A DNA stretch of 64,000 nucleotides from VRUE01 sp044867645 (lineage in GTDB: Bacteria; Actinomycetota; Thermoleophilia; Solirubrobacterales; 70-9): contig JBIOVI010000041.1 of NCBI GenBank assembly GCA_044867645.1, forward strand, positions 1-64,000, given 5' to 3'. The position numbers and the translations under genes were made by a program. The stretch's first letter is position 1. Each line of letters opens with the position of its first letter. Of the stretch, positions 22,450 through 31,950 are shown in pieces. The notes under the pieces were generated by a model. It made no database searches and had not been told where the DNA came from. It worked only from the letters and a program-made list of their open reading frames with translations.

Positions 22450-25014
22450 TTAGGCTGGGCCAGGGATCGTGCGGTGTCGGGGTTTCCCGTAAATCGCGAT
22501 CTTCAATTTGCCCGGGAAGCCCACACCCATCGTGTTTGGATCATGGGGCGAGGGGAAGAACACGAGGCGGTTTTTGCGCCCCTCAAGGCGCGCCGGCTCA
22601 AGCTTCAGATAGTCGCCTTCCGGAACCAGCGACGTCCACTCCCCACCGCCTTGCACTTCTCGACGGCAGGCGCTGTCGGTGAGCTCCATCGAGAGGTTCT
22701 GGTAGATCACCGCGTCGAGGGGCGGGATCCAGACGACGAACTGATCGCAGTTGCGGGTGTTCGCGATCGCTCCCGTCTTGGCATCGTAGAAGCCGTTTTT
22801 GCCGTCGTCGAGGGGCCCGCCTTCCCTTAGGTCGTTGTCCTGACCCACCAGCAGGAGCCGAGGGATCCCGCCTTCCTGAAGAGCGCCCCAACAGAAGTAC
22901 CGGCCGCGGCGATCGACCTGCAGCCAGAATTGGCGCCAGGACTGGTAGTTCGGCGGAATCGAGAGTCGGCCCAACTCGGTTACCGTGCCGGCCACTCGTT
23001 TCACGACTCGAACGGTGTCGGTTATCGGCACACTCGGATATTCCGCGTCGGCGCCAAAGAAGAGCCAGTTGTTAGTGTCCACCTCGCGAGCCAGCGACCC
23101 GCCGCGCACCCGCTCGCTGGCGCCCGAGGTCATCCCCCCGCGCTTGGCCTTGATGCCGACGACAACGTCGCTCGTCACCGTCGTCCCTGCGATTGCATAG
23201 CGGCCCGTGTTGATGTCGGAGTCTGAGACTTCGGTTCGCTGTGCCGTGTGGCCGGCTTCCTCGACCGCAATGTCTACCGCGTCTCCCGTCGTTGCCCAAG
23301 TCTGCCCTGCGGCATCGAGGTAGTAAACGGTGATGCGAATGTGGTCCACAAGCGCTTTGCCACCCGAGCCAATTGGCCGAACTGCCAGGGCCACGCCGAA
23401 GTTCACCGAGTTGATGTCTGCAACCGTCCAGGTCGCCCCCCAGAGATCATTCTGTGAGCCGTAGGACTTGTAGGTGTCGGTGCCTGGCCAATCCCCTGCG
23501 GCTGCACGCTCGGCCGCCTGGATCGTGCCCCCTTTTACGATGCGGACCCGTTTGTCTGCGACCTGCCCTTCGTCATCGGCGTTTCGCCGCTCGATTTCAA
23601 CGACGATGCCATCGATCGTCGCACCAACGGGGATCGCGAACCCAAAGTTCGTCGCCTTTAGGTAATGAGAGATGTCCCCCTCGCCGACGGTGACCGACGC
23701 CCGGTTATTGTCGCTCGCCGTAGCTGAGCCTGGAGACGACCAGGCCACCGTCCCTACTCCCGCATCGTCGACACAAGTGCCGGGGCTTTTCGGCCCCGAC
23801 ACAGCTCTGGCTGCAGCAATGACCTTGCCGTTGAGGTTTCCAGCACTCTGGTTGAACTCGTCGCGGGTGAGAAGCGCGGCTGGCTGGTTCAACGAGGGTG
23901 AGATGCTGATTCGACCGCTTCGCTCGCCCACGGGTCGAAGGCCAAAGTCGAGGATTTCGAGATCGTCGCCCGTGACAGTCGACCGAGAGAGGATGCGACC
24001 CTCCCATTGATGCGGCCCACGTCCCGATGCCCGCAGGAAGGCCTGGCCAAGGGAGACCTGGATCACCTTCCCCTCGCGAGGGTGATCCACTGGGAAGAAG
24101 ACCTGCTCGAGTTCAACCCGGTGAACCGCGTCGCCAATGCCATATTCGAACGCGAGGCCAACTTCACCGGTGTTTGTCGTGGGCATCGCAACCCAGACAA
24201 GGACCTCGTAAATGCCCTCGTGGGTCATCTGTCCGACCCCGCTGATCTCAGTCGAAACTTGGCCTGTCCAGTTCGGCGTTAGGTTGGCTTGCCGCACGAC
24301 CGGGATACCGGCTTTTCCTTCGATCGTGGCCGTAGTGGAGACTGCGCCACCCAGGGGCGTCAGGGCAGTCGCAGCATACAAGTTCTTGGCGGTTTCCCCC
24401 TCGGAGAGACGCCGAGACTCCAAGCCCCATGGCAGATCCCAGATGTCGGCATCCAGAGAGGTGATCTCTGCACGAGCAAGCGCCGGTGCCGAACCCTTTT
24501 TGACTTGCACTATGCATTCCAGGGCTCGCTTTGCTTCACCTTCGAATTCGTATTCGCCGAGCAATTCCTCTTCGCCCTCTCCGAATGGAGCACATACGAA
24601 GGTCACCTCGTCCTCGGTGTGCCAGCTATGCAGGAAGCGATTGTCGAGGAGCCTTTCTCCCCCCGTGATCGCTCGGACCGGCCAGTCGATGTGGCTGCCA
24701 TCGGGATAGACGAGCCGCAGTACCCCACCCTCTCTGTCGAGCTTGTCGTACTTCTCTTCGAATTCAGCCTGCCGTTCTCGAAATGCTTTTTCGGTGGCTC
24801 CCGTGATCCGAAGTTTCGGCGTGATCTGCGCGTTTTGGCTCTGTCCTCCAGCGGGCAGCTCCCCCTCGGTGTCGTTGTTCGACGCCCACTGCTTCTCGCT
24901 CTGAGCAGCTATCGACTTGAGCGGCGAGAGGACGTGGAACCCATAGCCATCTTCGCTAGCGACAAATGCGAGCGGGGCAGCGTCAGGGTCGATCATGAGG
25001 GTGATCCCAGGCAC
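22450..25014 (-). CDS. Large minor tail protein (854 aa)
   Basis: Beta-rich protein immediately downstream of the tape measure gene, the usual place of the distal-tail/minor tail protein. The first ~170 residues carry a distal-tail-like domain (PLKSIAAQSEKQW, GGVLRLVYPDGSHIDWPVRA), the rest several sandwich-like domains. The GTG at 25014 is chosen: preceded by GGGGAG and 13 bp after the tape measure stop. Confidence 0.75.
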   Translation of the reverse strand: MPGITLMIDPDAAPLAFVASEDGYGFHVLSPLKSIAAQSEKQWASNNDTEGELPAGGQSQNAQITPKLRITGATEKAFRERQAEFEEKYDKLDREGGVLRLVYPDGSHIDWPVRAITGGERLLDNRFLHSWHTEDEVTFVCAPFGEGEEELLGEYEFEGEAKRALECIVQVKKGSAPALARAEITSLDADIWDLPWGLESRRLSEGETAKNLYAATALTPLGGAVSTTATIEGKAGIPVVRQANLTPNWTGQVSTEISGVGQMTHEGIYEVLVWVAMPTTNTGEVGLAFEYGIGDAVHRVELEQVFFPVDHPREGKVIQVSLGQAFLRASGRGPHQWEGRILSRSTVTGDDLEILDFGLRPVGERSGRISISPSLNQPAALLTRDEFNQSAGNLNGKVIAAARAVSGPKSPGTCVDDAGVGTVAWSSPGSATASDNNRASVTVGEGDISHYLKATNFGFAIPVGATIDGIVVEIERRNADDEGQVADKRVRIVKGGTIQAAERAAAGDWPGTDTYKSYGSQNDLWGATWTVADINSVNFGVALAVRPIGSGGKALVDHIRITVYYLDAAGQTWATTGDAVDIAVEEAGHTAQRTEVSDSDINTGRYAIAGTTVTSDVVVGIKAKRGGMTSGASERVRGGSLAREVDTNNWLFFGADAEYPSVPITDTVRVVKRVAGTVTELGRLSIPPNYQSWRQFWLQVDRRGRYFCWGALQEGGIPRLLLVGQDNDLREGGPLDDGKNGFYDAKTGAIANTRNCDQFVVWIPPLDAVIYQNLSMELTDSACRREVQGGGEWTSLVPEGDYLKLEPARLEGRKNRLVFFPSPHDPNTMGVGFPGKLKIAIYGKPRHRTIPGPA

Positions 25015-25027
25015 GCTCTCCCCCTTC

Positions 25028-28000
25028 CTATTGGTAGCCAGCCGAGACGCCGGCGGTCGCCAGCTGCGAACGCCCCATGACCGGGCCGCCGATCGCACCG
25101 TCTATCCAGGAGACGAATGCAGCCATGAAGGCGGGCCCCTGAGTCTCGGCCAGGTTGGCGAGGCGCTTGTCTAGGGCCAGGCGCTCTTTCTCGAACTCTT
25201 CGCGCTGGCGCAGGATTTCGTTGTTGGCTTCGACTGCTTCCCGTAGCGCCTTGACGTTCTGCGCCGCTTCGATGTCATCGCGCGGATCGGCCGTCTGCAG
25301 CGCCACGGCCAGCTGTTCTTCGGCGATCTGCAGCATCCGCCTTCGGGCCGCCTGATCGTCTTCCAGGCCGGGCGTAAGTTCTGCGAGCGCGAGGTCGCGG
25401 CTAGCGAAGTCCATCGCGGTCGGAACGTCGACTTCCAATTCGGGTTCATCGGGCGGGGCATTGATCGTGCTGTTGAATCCCTGCAGGCTGCTTTTTGCGC
25501 CGCCGAGTTGGGTCAAGAGCCGCGCCTGCTCTGCGAGGAGGCGGTTGCGGGCTTTCTGCGAGAGGCCTTTCTGCTTGAGCCGTTTCGCAATTTCCCGCAG
25601 TCGTTTTTCGATTCGGCGCTTGTTCGCCAGGACCAAGCCTCTGAGTACCCGTGCCGCGGCGATGTCATCGGCGTGGGTGTCCGCGCTGGTTTCGTTGCCT
25701 GCCTCGTCGAAGCTCGGTTCGACGGTGGTCCCCGCCAAGGTCGAAGCCATTTCGGCAATACCGAGCTTGCTGGCAAAGCTCAGGCCTGGCTGCTTGAAGA
25801 GGCCTTGGATCGCCGGCGGCAAGCCCTCGGCGCCGGCCGGCGCCGCGCTCGCCTTCAATCCGGGCAGCGAGATCGCCACAGGCTGCCTAGCGAGTCCGAA
25901 GGTGAAGTCCCTTGCTTTCGTCCCGGCGCCATCTCCGCCGACCGGCTTGCCGGCGATCGCGGCGCGGATCTTCCCAGCGAGAGGCGACGAGACCTTTCCC
26001 TTCCCGCCGACCAGCCCTTCGTTGTAGGTCACCCAGGCACCCAGACCCTGGGATGCGACGATCGACTTCATCGCCTGCGCATTCGCAAGTGGGTCTCGAA
26101 GATTCGAGAAGCCGTGGATTGAGTTGATCTGCCACAGCCCTTCGTCAACCGTCCCGTTGGAGTTGTGGTTGACGGCGTCTTCGTCTCCCCTCGACTCCGC
26201 GAAGCTGATGGCCCCCATCAACCCGGGGTTTGGCGCTCCGACGATGTGAGCAAGCGTCGCCAGCTCGTCAACGTCCCAGCTCGAGCCGACCAGCTTGCTC
26301 CAGTTGATCTTGCCTCCACCGGCAAAGAAACCGAGGTGGATGTGCAGGCCGGACCCGACGTCGTGGATCATCGCCTCCTCGAGGCCGGCGACGTGGGAGC
26401 GGGCAAAGGCGAGGGCTGCAGCGGATGGCGGCACAAAGTCGATCGCGCCGGGGTTTTGCGACGAGCCGTGGGTGTGAAGTGATCCTGCCACCCCACCAAC
26501 GGCGGCATTGTGGGCAGGGTCGCGGTAGGAGGAGGAGATCGAAAGGCCGAACTTCTTTGCCAGGTAGGCCGCCACGGCGAGCGTGTGCGAATCAACCCAG
26601 CGGGGGTCTCCCAGCTGTTTCATATTCGCCGGCGGCCCGGCGTAACCGAGCACGCCGGACCCAACCGAGAGGTTGCCGAACTTCATCTCCTGGAAGCCAT
26701 CCCGGATGTAGTCGGCGACGTGGGAGACCGCATAGGACCCGAGGCCTGCGATCCAGCTCGGGAGATCCGGCTTCGGCAACTTGTCGATGAAGAAGTCGGC
26801 GCCCTTGCCGGCAACTCCACCAACGGCGCCGGCAATGTTTCCGCCACCGAAAAAGCCAGGTATGCCGAGGTCGCGGCCGGCCTGCATCCAGTAGGCGACG
26901 TTGTTCTTGCGGTAGCGAGGATTGGTCGCAATCACCCACTCGTGGTGTTGAGGAGCCTCCTCGCCGACGATCGCCATCGGCCGAGTGATGGGCCCGCCGC
27001 TGTAGCGCCTGTTGGCTCCCACCGGCCCCTTGATCCCAGGTGGGGTCTGGTCCTTCTCGCTACCGACGTGAATGTCGGGGATGCCCGGGATCAGGTTGAT
27101 CACGTTGGCGATCTTCTGGACGAAGCCGACCACGGCGTTGGCCCCGTCCCTGAAGATTCCTTTGACCCTCTCCCAGGCGTTGCCGAAGACGTCTCCCAGA
27201 ACACCACCGACTGCCTTCGCGGTGGAGGTGACTGGCGAAACCATCGCCCTGAAGTAGCCCAGAACGGTCTTGATCGAGCCGCCAAAGATGTCTTTGACCC
27301 CCTGCCATGCCTTTCCGAACTTCAGCGTCAGGACGCCGCTGATCACCTCGATGACACCGCGCAGGACCTGCATCGTGCCAGCGAAGCCCTGACCAAAGCC
27401 GCGGATCGCTTGGGCGGCTCGGTCGAAGACGGACTGCAGCCCCCGCAGCCAGACCGACCGGAGCAGGTTCCCGATCGCCTCGAGCGGTCCTTTGACCTGC
27501 GGGTACAACTCCTTGAGCTCTCCCGCGATTCCTTCGCGACCGCTGAAGGCGGCGCCGAGATCAGCGAGAGACTTCCCCAACGGGGCGACCTCGGCCTTGA
27601 TCTGATCGAAGGCTCCAGAGGCGGCCTGGCCCAGCGGAGCGACCAGATCACGGAAGGTCTTGGAGTGCTTGTAGAGGAGGACGAGACCGGCGCCGGTCGC
27701 GGCTATCGCCGCTGCAAGTGCCAACCATGGCCCAGCCGCCGGCGCCGCAGCGAGCAGTCCTCCACCGACAGAGCTGCCGGTCACGCCGGCGACCTCGGCG
27801 CCGGAGAGCATCCCCAGCGGCCCCACAGTCGTCGCTGCGGTGGCGCCGAGGCCGAGAAGACCTCCCAGTCCGCCCTTGCTATTGACTATCCCTTTCAGCC
27901 CCCCACGTTTGCCAAGGCCTCCGAGGACACCCGGTGCCGCCACCACCTGCTCCGCGGCCGCGGCACCGAGCGCAGCGGTGCGCAGATCCTTGAAGAGGCC

Positions 28001-29542
28001 GATGAGAGTCGTAACCCCCGTCGCGGCCGCCGTGAACTTCATGGCCTTGCTGACAGCAACGGCGCCAGCAAGAGTGACGACGAACCCGTTGAGCCCCGGC
28101 AGAGTGTCGAGAAGCGTGTTGATCACGCTGACCACACCGCCGATCCCGTCCACGAATCCGACTAGTGGACCGGAGCTGCCGGCGATGTGGCCGAACAACT
28201 TCGCGATCTGCACCAGGGCGCTGACCAGGTGAGGGCCAAAGGCCTGCGTGGTATTGCCGACCACTTCCTCGAGCACAGGGACGAGCTCCGTGCGGATCGA
28301 GTGGGTCAGCGTGAAGAAGCCCTTGTCATTGGAGAGACGCAGGAAGGCGGCGCCCAGGTCGCCGACGAGCCGCCCCATCTCGAAGATCCCCGGCTTGGCC
28401 TGGGCGAAGTAGTCGCGTAGGGCGTTCTTGCCCTCGATCGAGCTCGTCCAGTCCTCGAAGCCCTGGGTAACGATGTCGAGCGCACCGAGGATCTGACGGC
28501 CAAGCGGCGCCGCGGCGTGGCCGACTGCCAAGAGGCCGGCACCGAGCGACTGTGCGATCGAGCCCAGCCGTTCCATCACTTCGCGGCTTCGCTCGAAGAA
28601 GCCCGCCATTCTGCCCGACTCGCGCCCAGCCTCAGCTGCGCCATCGATCCAGTCGGCGAGCTTGACCGCGCTGCCCGTAAGCCACATCAGGAAGGGCTGA
28701 GCGACCACCATTACATGACGAAGAGCGCTGCTCAGCTTTAACCCAGCAACGCCCATACGCCCAAGCACTCGAGCATTACCCTCGCCGATCGTCTGCAGGT
28801 CCCTACCGAAGGCCTTGCTGCCCAGGAGGGCACCGGCCCGTTGGGCCAAGTATCCGAGCGTTCCGGCGGTGCGGCCGAGAATGCGCTGCAGTACGCCAAA
28901 GTTGGAGCTGGCGATCTTGACGCCGAGGGAGAGACCGGCGAAGAGCTTCTCCTGGACTGAGGAGCGGAGCCTCTTGAACTCCGGCTCCATGCCCTTGACG
29001 ACGCCGAGTAGGTGTTTGGCCTGCGGACTCAGGCGCTTCATCGCCTCCTCGTTGCCGCCGAGGGCTTCCTTGAGGTCGCCCATCTGGGTGAGGGCGAGGA
29101 CCCCGGCGGCCTGGCCTACCGCACCTAGTAGGGCGGGGTAGGCAGACAGGGCGGCGCTCAGCGGACCGAGGGCGCTGGTCAGCGCCGTGGCGCCGGCCGC
29201 CGCAGTGCCGAGGCCCTGGGCCGCATAACCCGCTCCGGTGATCAGCGCCGGCCATTTGACCAAGCCGATGAGATTCTGCATCGACGTGAAACGGATGTTC
29301 ACGTCGTGCAGGCTTTTGACGAGGGAGTCCTGCTCGCGCCGCACGGACCTCGCGCTCGAGGTCAGCTCGAAGTTCCGTTTGTTGACGCGGTCGACCGCGA
29401 CGGCCTGCTCGTCCGCCGTTTTGTTGTAGCGCTTGGTCGCGTCATCGACGCCACCGATCGCGGCTTCGGCCCGCTTGGAAGACGCGGCGAGGTCGCGCTC
29501 CTCCCCTTCGAAGTAGAGCCTGATCCTGCCGCGTTTCGCCAC
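25028..29542 (-). CDS. Tape measure protein with M15-like peptidase and SLT domains (1504 aa)
   Basis: Sets siphovirus tail length and enters the cell envelope with the DNA. N-terminal helical scaffold, hydrophobic segments around 95-160 and 480-640, then about 1000-1070 an M15-like peptidase pattern (SYRDPAHNAA, NPGAIDF, GLHIHLGFF), then about 1095-1190 a lytic transglycosylase-like domain (GAISFAESRGDEDAV, EGLWQINSIHG, GAWVTYNEGL), and a C-terminal coiled-coil region. GTG start 2 bp after the chaperone extension stop. Two different wall-cutting domains in one tape measure suits penetration of a Gram-positive-type wall. Confidence 0.9.
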   Translation of the reverse strand: MAKRGRIRLYFEGEERDLAASSKRAEAAIGGVDDATKRYNKTADEQAVAVDRVNKRNFELTSSARSVRREQDSLVKSLHDVNIRFTSMQNLIGLVKWPALITGAGYAAQGLGTAAAGATALTSALGPLSAALSAYPALLGAVGQAAGVLALTQMGDLKEALGGNEEAMKRLSPQAKHLLGVVKGMEPEFKRLRSSVQEKLFAGLSLGVKIASSNFGVLQRILGRTAGTLGYLAQRAGALLGSKAFGRDLQTIGEGNARVLGRMGVAGLKLSSALRHVMVVAQPFLMWLTGSAVKLADWIDGAAEAGRESGRMAGFFERSREVMERLGSIAQSLGAGLLAVGHAAAPLGRQILGALDIVTQGFEDWTSSIEGKNALRDYFAQAKPGIFEMGRLVGDLGAAFLRLSNDKGFFTLTHSIRTELVPVLEEVVGNTTQAFGPHLVSALVQIAKLFGHIAGSSGPLVGFVDGIGGVVSVINTLLDTLPGLNGFVVTLAGAVAVSKAMKFTAAATGVTTLIGLFKDLRTAALGAAAAEQVVAAPGVLGGLGKRGGLKGIVNSKGGLGGLLGLGATAATTVGPLGMLSGAEVAGVTGSSVGGGLLAAAPAAGPWLALAAAIAATGAGLVLLYKHSKTFRDLVAPLGQAASGAFDQIKAEVAPLGKSLADLGAAFSGREGIAGELKELYPQVKGPLEAIGNLLRSVWLRGLQSVFDRAAQAIRGFGQGFAGTMQVLRGVIEVISGVLTLKFGKAWQGVKDIFGGSIKTVLGYFRAMVSPVTSTAKAVGGVLGDVFGNAWERVKGIFRDGANAVVGFVQKIANVINLIPGIPDIHVGSEKDQTPPGIKGPVGANRRYSGGPITRPMAIVGEEAPQHHEWVIATNPRYRKNNVAYWMQAGRDLGIPGFFGGGNIAGAVGGVAGKGADFFIDKLPKPDLPSWIAGLGSYAVSHVADYIRDGFQEMKFGNLSVGSGVLGYAGPPANMKQLGDPRWVDSHTLAVAAYLAKKFGLSISSSYRDPAHNAAVGGVAGSLHTHGSSQNPGAIDFVPPSAAALAFARSHVAGLEEAMIHDVGSGLHIHLGFFAGGGKINWSKLVGSSWDVDELATLAHIVGAPNPGLMGAISFAESRGDEDAVNHNSNGTVDEGLWQINSIHGFSNLRDPLANAQAMKSIVASQGLGAWVTYNEGLVGGKGKVSSPLAGKIRAAIAGKPVGGDGAGTKARDFTFGLARQPVAISLPGLKASAAPAGAEGLPPAIQGLFKQPGLSFASKLGIAEMASTLAGTTVEPSFDEAGNETSADTHADDIAAARVLRGLVLANKRRIEKRLREIAKRLKQKGLSQKARNRLLAEQARLLTQLGGAKSSLQGFNSTINAPPDEPELEVDVPTAMDFASRDLALAELTPGLEDDQAARRRMLQIAEEQLAVALQTADPRDDIEAAQNVKALREAVEANNEILRQREEFEKERLALDKRLANLAETQGPAFMAAFVSWIDGAIGGPVMGRSQLATAGVSAGYQ

Positions 29543-29544
29543 GG

Positions 29545-29748
29545 CTACACGCCCCTCAGCTCATCGGGCACGGCCGAGAGGTCGCCCGACGAATCGCCGG
29601 ACGACCCCTTGCCGCTGAGGATTTCGACGTGGCGGGAAATGAGCATTTCCCGCTCCCAGCCGAACACCTCCTCCTCAGCCTCATATGCACCGATGCCGAA
29701 CTCCCGACGAAGCACGAACAGTTCCCATTCCTCTTCGTCGGTTAGGTA
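29545..29748 (-). CDS. Tail chaperone extension in the -1 frame (GT-type product)
   Basis: Directly at the stop of the 125-aa chaperone the -1 frame opens into an acidic/aromatic sequence (YLTDEEEWELFVLRREFGIG, AYEAEEEVFGWEREMLISRH) ending at TAG 29545, 2 bp before the tape measure start. It has no ATG/GTG/TTG at its head, as expected for a frameshift-translated tail assembly extension. The shift must fall in 29745-29790, because the extension frame has TGA at 29791. An internal GTG could alternatively start a ~45-aa protein. Confidence 0.65.
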   Translation of the reverse strand, partial: YLTDEEEWELFVLRREFGIGAYEAEEEVFGWEREMLISRHVEILSGKGSSGDSSGDLSAVPDELRGV

Positions 29749-30119
29749 GGGCGCCGGTTGGTCGCGAGGTCGTTGAGGAAATCGAGCAGGTCACCGAGCT
29801 CGATGTCCTCGGCCTCCCAGACGTCCCGCAGGACTTTGGACGCCTTGGTTTTTTTGCCGCCGGTCGGGACGATCAGCATGTCGACCGCGTCGAGGATCAG
29901 CTTGACGACCGCGTTCTGTGCGTCCTCGGGCGTCACCTCCCCGCTTTCTTCGGCCATCTCGAGCAAGCTGCGATTGGCCTCCTGCTGAGCTTCGGCGAAT
30001 TTGCATTCCGCCGAGCGGGTGAGGCCCACGGTCTCGAAGATGAAGGTCGAGTCGTCCTTGCCGTCGATCTCGACCTTCTGCGGCTTGAACTTGCGCTTGA
30101 ACTTCAGCGTTCCCGCCAT
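29742..30119 (-). CDS. Tail assembly chaperone (125 aa)
   Basis: Small acidic protein between the tail tube and tape measure genes, the fixed place of the siphophage tail assembly chaperone (G protein). N-terminal beta segment (FKRKFKPQKVEIDGKDDSTF), helical middle, acidic end (DIELGDLLDFLNDLA). ATG overlaps the tail tube stop (TGATG). A -1 frame extension follows. Confidence 0.75.
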   Translation of the reverse strand: MAGTLKFKRKFKPQKVEIDGKDDSTFIFETVGLTRSAECKFAEAQQEANRSLLEMAEESGEVTPEDAQNAVVKLILDAVDMLIVPTGGKKTKASKVLRDVWEAEDIELGDLLDFLNDLATNRRPT

Positions 30120-31144
30120 CAGGCGTAGCTCGCAGTCGCGTTGACCAAGGTGAACGTCGTCGAACCCGTCGACTGGGTGGTCGACTTCCAGTCGAAGCTC
30201 GCCCCGTGCCGGCGCTGATTCGCCAATGCGTCGGGCTCGCCGCCGACGTACTGGCAGTTGCTCATTGCCGCATACAACTTGTACGGGTAGCCCGCCGCGA
30301 TGATGGAGTCAGAGACCCATTTCGCGAGCGCGGCAAACCCGATCGCGCTGACGAGCGCGTCCCAGTCGTCGGGGTCGAGCTGCCGCTTCGGGATCGAACC
30401 CGAAACGACGATCGGCCCGTCGTTGGCCTTCTCCATCACGTCGGGGAACTTCGAGGCGATCCCCAGCGACCTGACGGCCTCGACCGGATTTTTGATGGTG
30501 AGGCTGAAGTCCTGAGTAGTCCCCGAGCCACCGAGCCAGGAAAGCGACAGATTGCCGCGGACAAAGGGCCGTACGCTCAGCGCCTCGTAGGCGGGCGAGA
30601 GCGCTGGATCTTCGATCCGCACCAGATAATTGGCCGGGCCGCTCGCCGAGATGGACGCGCCGCCCTCCTCGGGGGTCTCGATCGAGAACTCCGCGCAGGC
30701 GCAACCCTTGAGCCGGGCGTAGAAGCCCTGGTCTTTGTAGGCAGCCTCTATCTGCGCCGTGATCGGACTGGCGCCGGACGGCCCGAAGGGCGCTTTGAAG
30801 ACGTGCCGATATGCACCCGTGGGAATCACGACACCATCGGGGTCGGTGATGATCCCGTTCCCGGTAGTAGTGGTCGGTTCCCCGCAGATGTGCTTCAGAC
30901 GCCAGCCAACGAGGTCGGGGTAGGCACGCGATTTGTACTCCCAGGAGGGCTCAAAGGCGTCGGGAAAGACCGCCAGGGGCTCGTCCTGGTGGCGAAGCTC
31001 GTCGTCGCGCGAGAGAGGTTTCGCACCGATTTTCGGCTGGAAGCTCTGGATTGGCGGGAACAGCTTCTTGGTGGATAGGGTCGGCGCGTTCGCCTCATTG
31101 CCGGGAATCGACTCGAAGGACTCCCTCACGTATCCGCTAGGCAT
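30119..31144 (-). CDS. Major tail (tube) protein (341 aa)
   Basis: Located between the tail terminator and the chaperone. Beta-rich with a long insertion; C-terminus SFDWKSTTQSTGSTTFTLVN resembles tail tube ends. Longer than the usual 200-250 aa, perhaps carrying an extra surface domain. Assignment by synteny and composition. Confidence 0.65.
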   Translation of the reverse strand: MPSGYVRESFESIPGNEANAPTLSTKKLFPPIQSFQPKIGAKPLSRDDELRHQDEPLAVFPDAFEPSWEYKSRAYPDLVGWRLKHICGEPTTTTGNGIITDPDGVVIPTGAYRHVFKAPFGPSGASPITAQIEAAYKDQGFYARLKGCACAEFSIETPEEGGASISASGPANYLVRIEDPALSPAYEALSVRPFVRGNLSLSWLGGSGTTQDFSLTIKNPVEAVRSLGIASKFPDVMEKANDGPIVVSGSIPKRQLDPDDWDALVSAIGFAALAKWVSDSIIAAGYPYKLYAAMSNCQYVGGEPDALANQRRHGASFDWKSTTQSTGSTTFTLVNATASYA

Positions 31145-31489
31145 TTACTCCGCCTCCTTTGAGGAGTCGTGCTCGTCTTTGGCTCGTGCCGCCTCCGCGC
31201 CGGCGAAGCCCTGGCGCTGGGCGACAATCAGGCCCTTGCGGCCCTCCGCGAGGGTCTTGGCCGCCAACTCCTCGGCGGCCTCGACCTCGGAGGCCTTGAT
31301 GTCGATCAGCTCGAGGGGAGCGCCCTCGTCCTTATCGAGCTCCTTGGCCGCCTCGATCGGCAGCTCACCCACTGCTCCGACCGGCGTCGGAGCATCGGTG
31401 TAGAAGTAACCCGGAACGCCGGGTACGACGTGTGGCGTGTTCGGGGCTCCGGGCAGGCTGAGCCGGAGACCCTGGCGCTTGGCGGCCAT
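31145..31489 (-). CDS. Hypothetical phage protein (114 aa)
   Basis: Acidic, helical C-terminus (KASEVEAAEELAAKTLAEGR) and an N-terminal Pro/Gly segment. Ends one base before the tail tube start. Small proteins of this kind often precede tail tube genes; role unknown. Confidence 0.55.
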   Translation of the reverse strand: MAAKRQGLRLSLPGAPNTPHVVPGVPGYFYTDAPTPVGAVGELPIEAAKELDKDEGAPLELIDIKASEVEAAEELAAKTLAEGRKGLIVAQRQGFAGAEAARAKDEHDSSKEAE

Positions 31490-31506
31490 GTCTTCTCCTT
31501 GTTTCG

Positions 31507-31950
31507 CTATTGGAACGTCAGGACCGAGACGTGTGTCTCGTAGCCGATCTGGATCCGGCTTCCTTCTTCACCCTGCGGAGTGGCAAATGGCTCAGAAAGA
31601 GTCACCTTTATGTCGCTGCAGAGTCCGTTGAGGACGAACCCGTCGGTGTCGGACGTCAGCGTGTCGATCGCGCGCACGAAGCCGAAGACGCTTGCCATCA
31701 GGTCAACCTGGTTCGCAACGACATCGCGGCCGAGTTCGACATAGAAGAGAACAGGAAAGTCAAATCGCCAATCGTCGGCGGGCACATGGTCCTCGGCCTC
31801 GTCGATGTCGGTCCGATTCAACCTCGGCATCTCAATGACCGCACACGGGGGTTTGATCCCTCCGGGCGACCACTTGTAAGCCCGGACTCCCAGACCCTCA
31901 AGTACTTCACCGAGGGCGTCGGCAAGTTCTTCGTGGATCTCGACGCTCAC
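31507..31950 (-). CDS. Tail terminator protein (147 aa)
   Basis: Position (after the gp10-like protein, before the tail tube) and alpha/beta pattern (VEIHEELADALGEVLEGLGV, FDFPVLFYVELGRDVVANQV) match siphophage tail terminators, which cap the tube and join head to tail. GTG start overlaps the previous stop (GTGA). Confidence 0.7.
   Translation of the reverse strand: MSVEIHEELADALGEVLEGLGVRAYKWSPGGIKPPCAVIEMPRLNRTDIDEAEDHVPADDWRFDFPVLFYVELGRDVVANQVDLMASVFGFVRAIDTLTSDTDGFVLNGLCSDIKVTLSEPFATPQGEEGSRIQIGYETHVSVLTFQ

Noticed and set aside
26510..28165. 551-aa plus-strand open frame
   Set aside because: Antisense to the tape measure gene, with no domain or ribosome site.
29849..29855. A7 run on the coding strand as frameshift site for the tail chaperone
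   Set aside because: The extension frame meets TGA at 29791-29793 after this run, so a shift here could not produce the extension.
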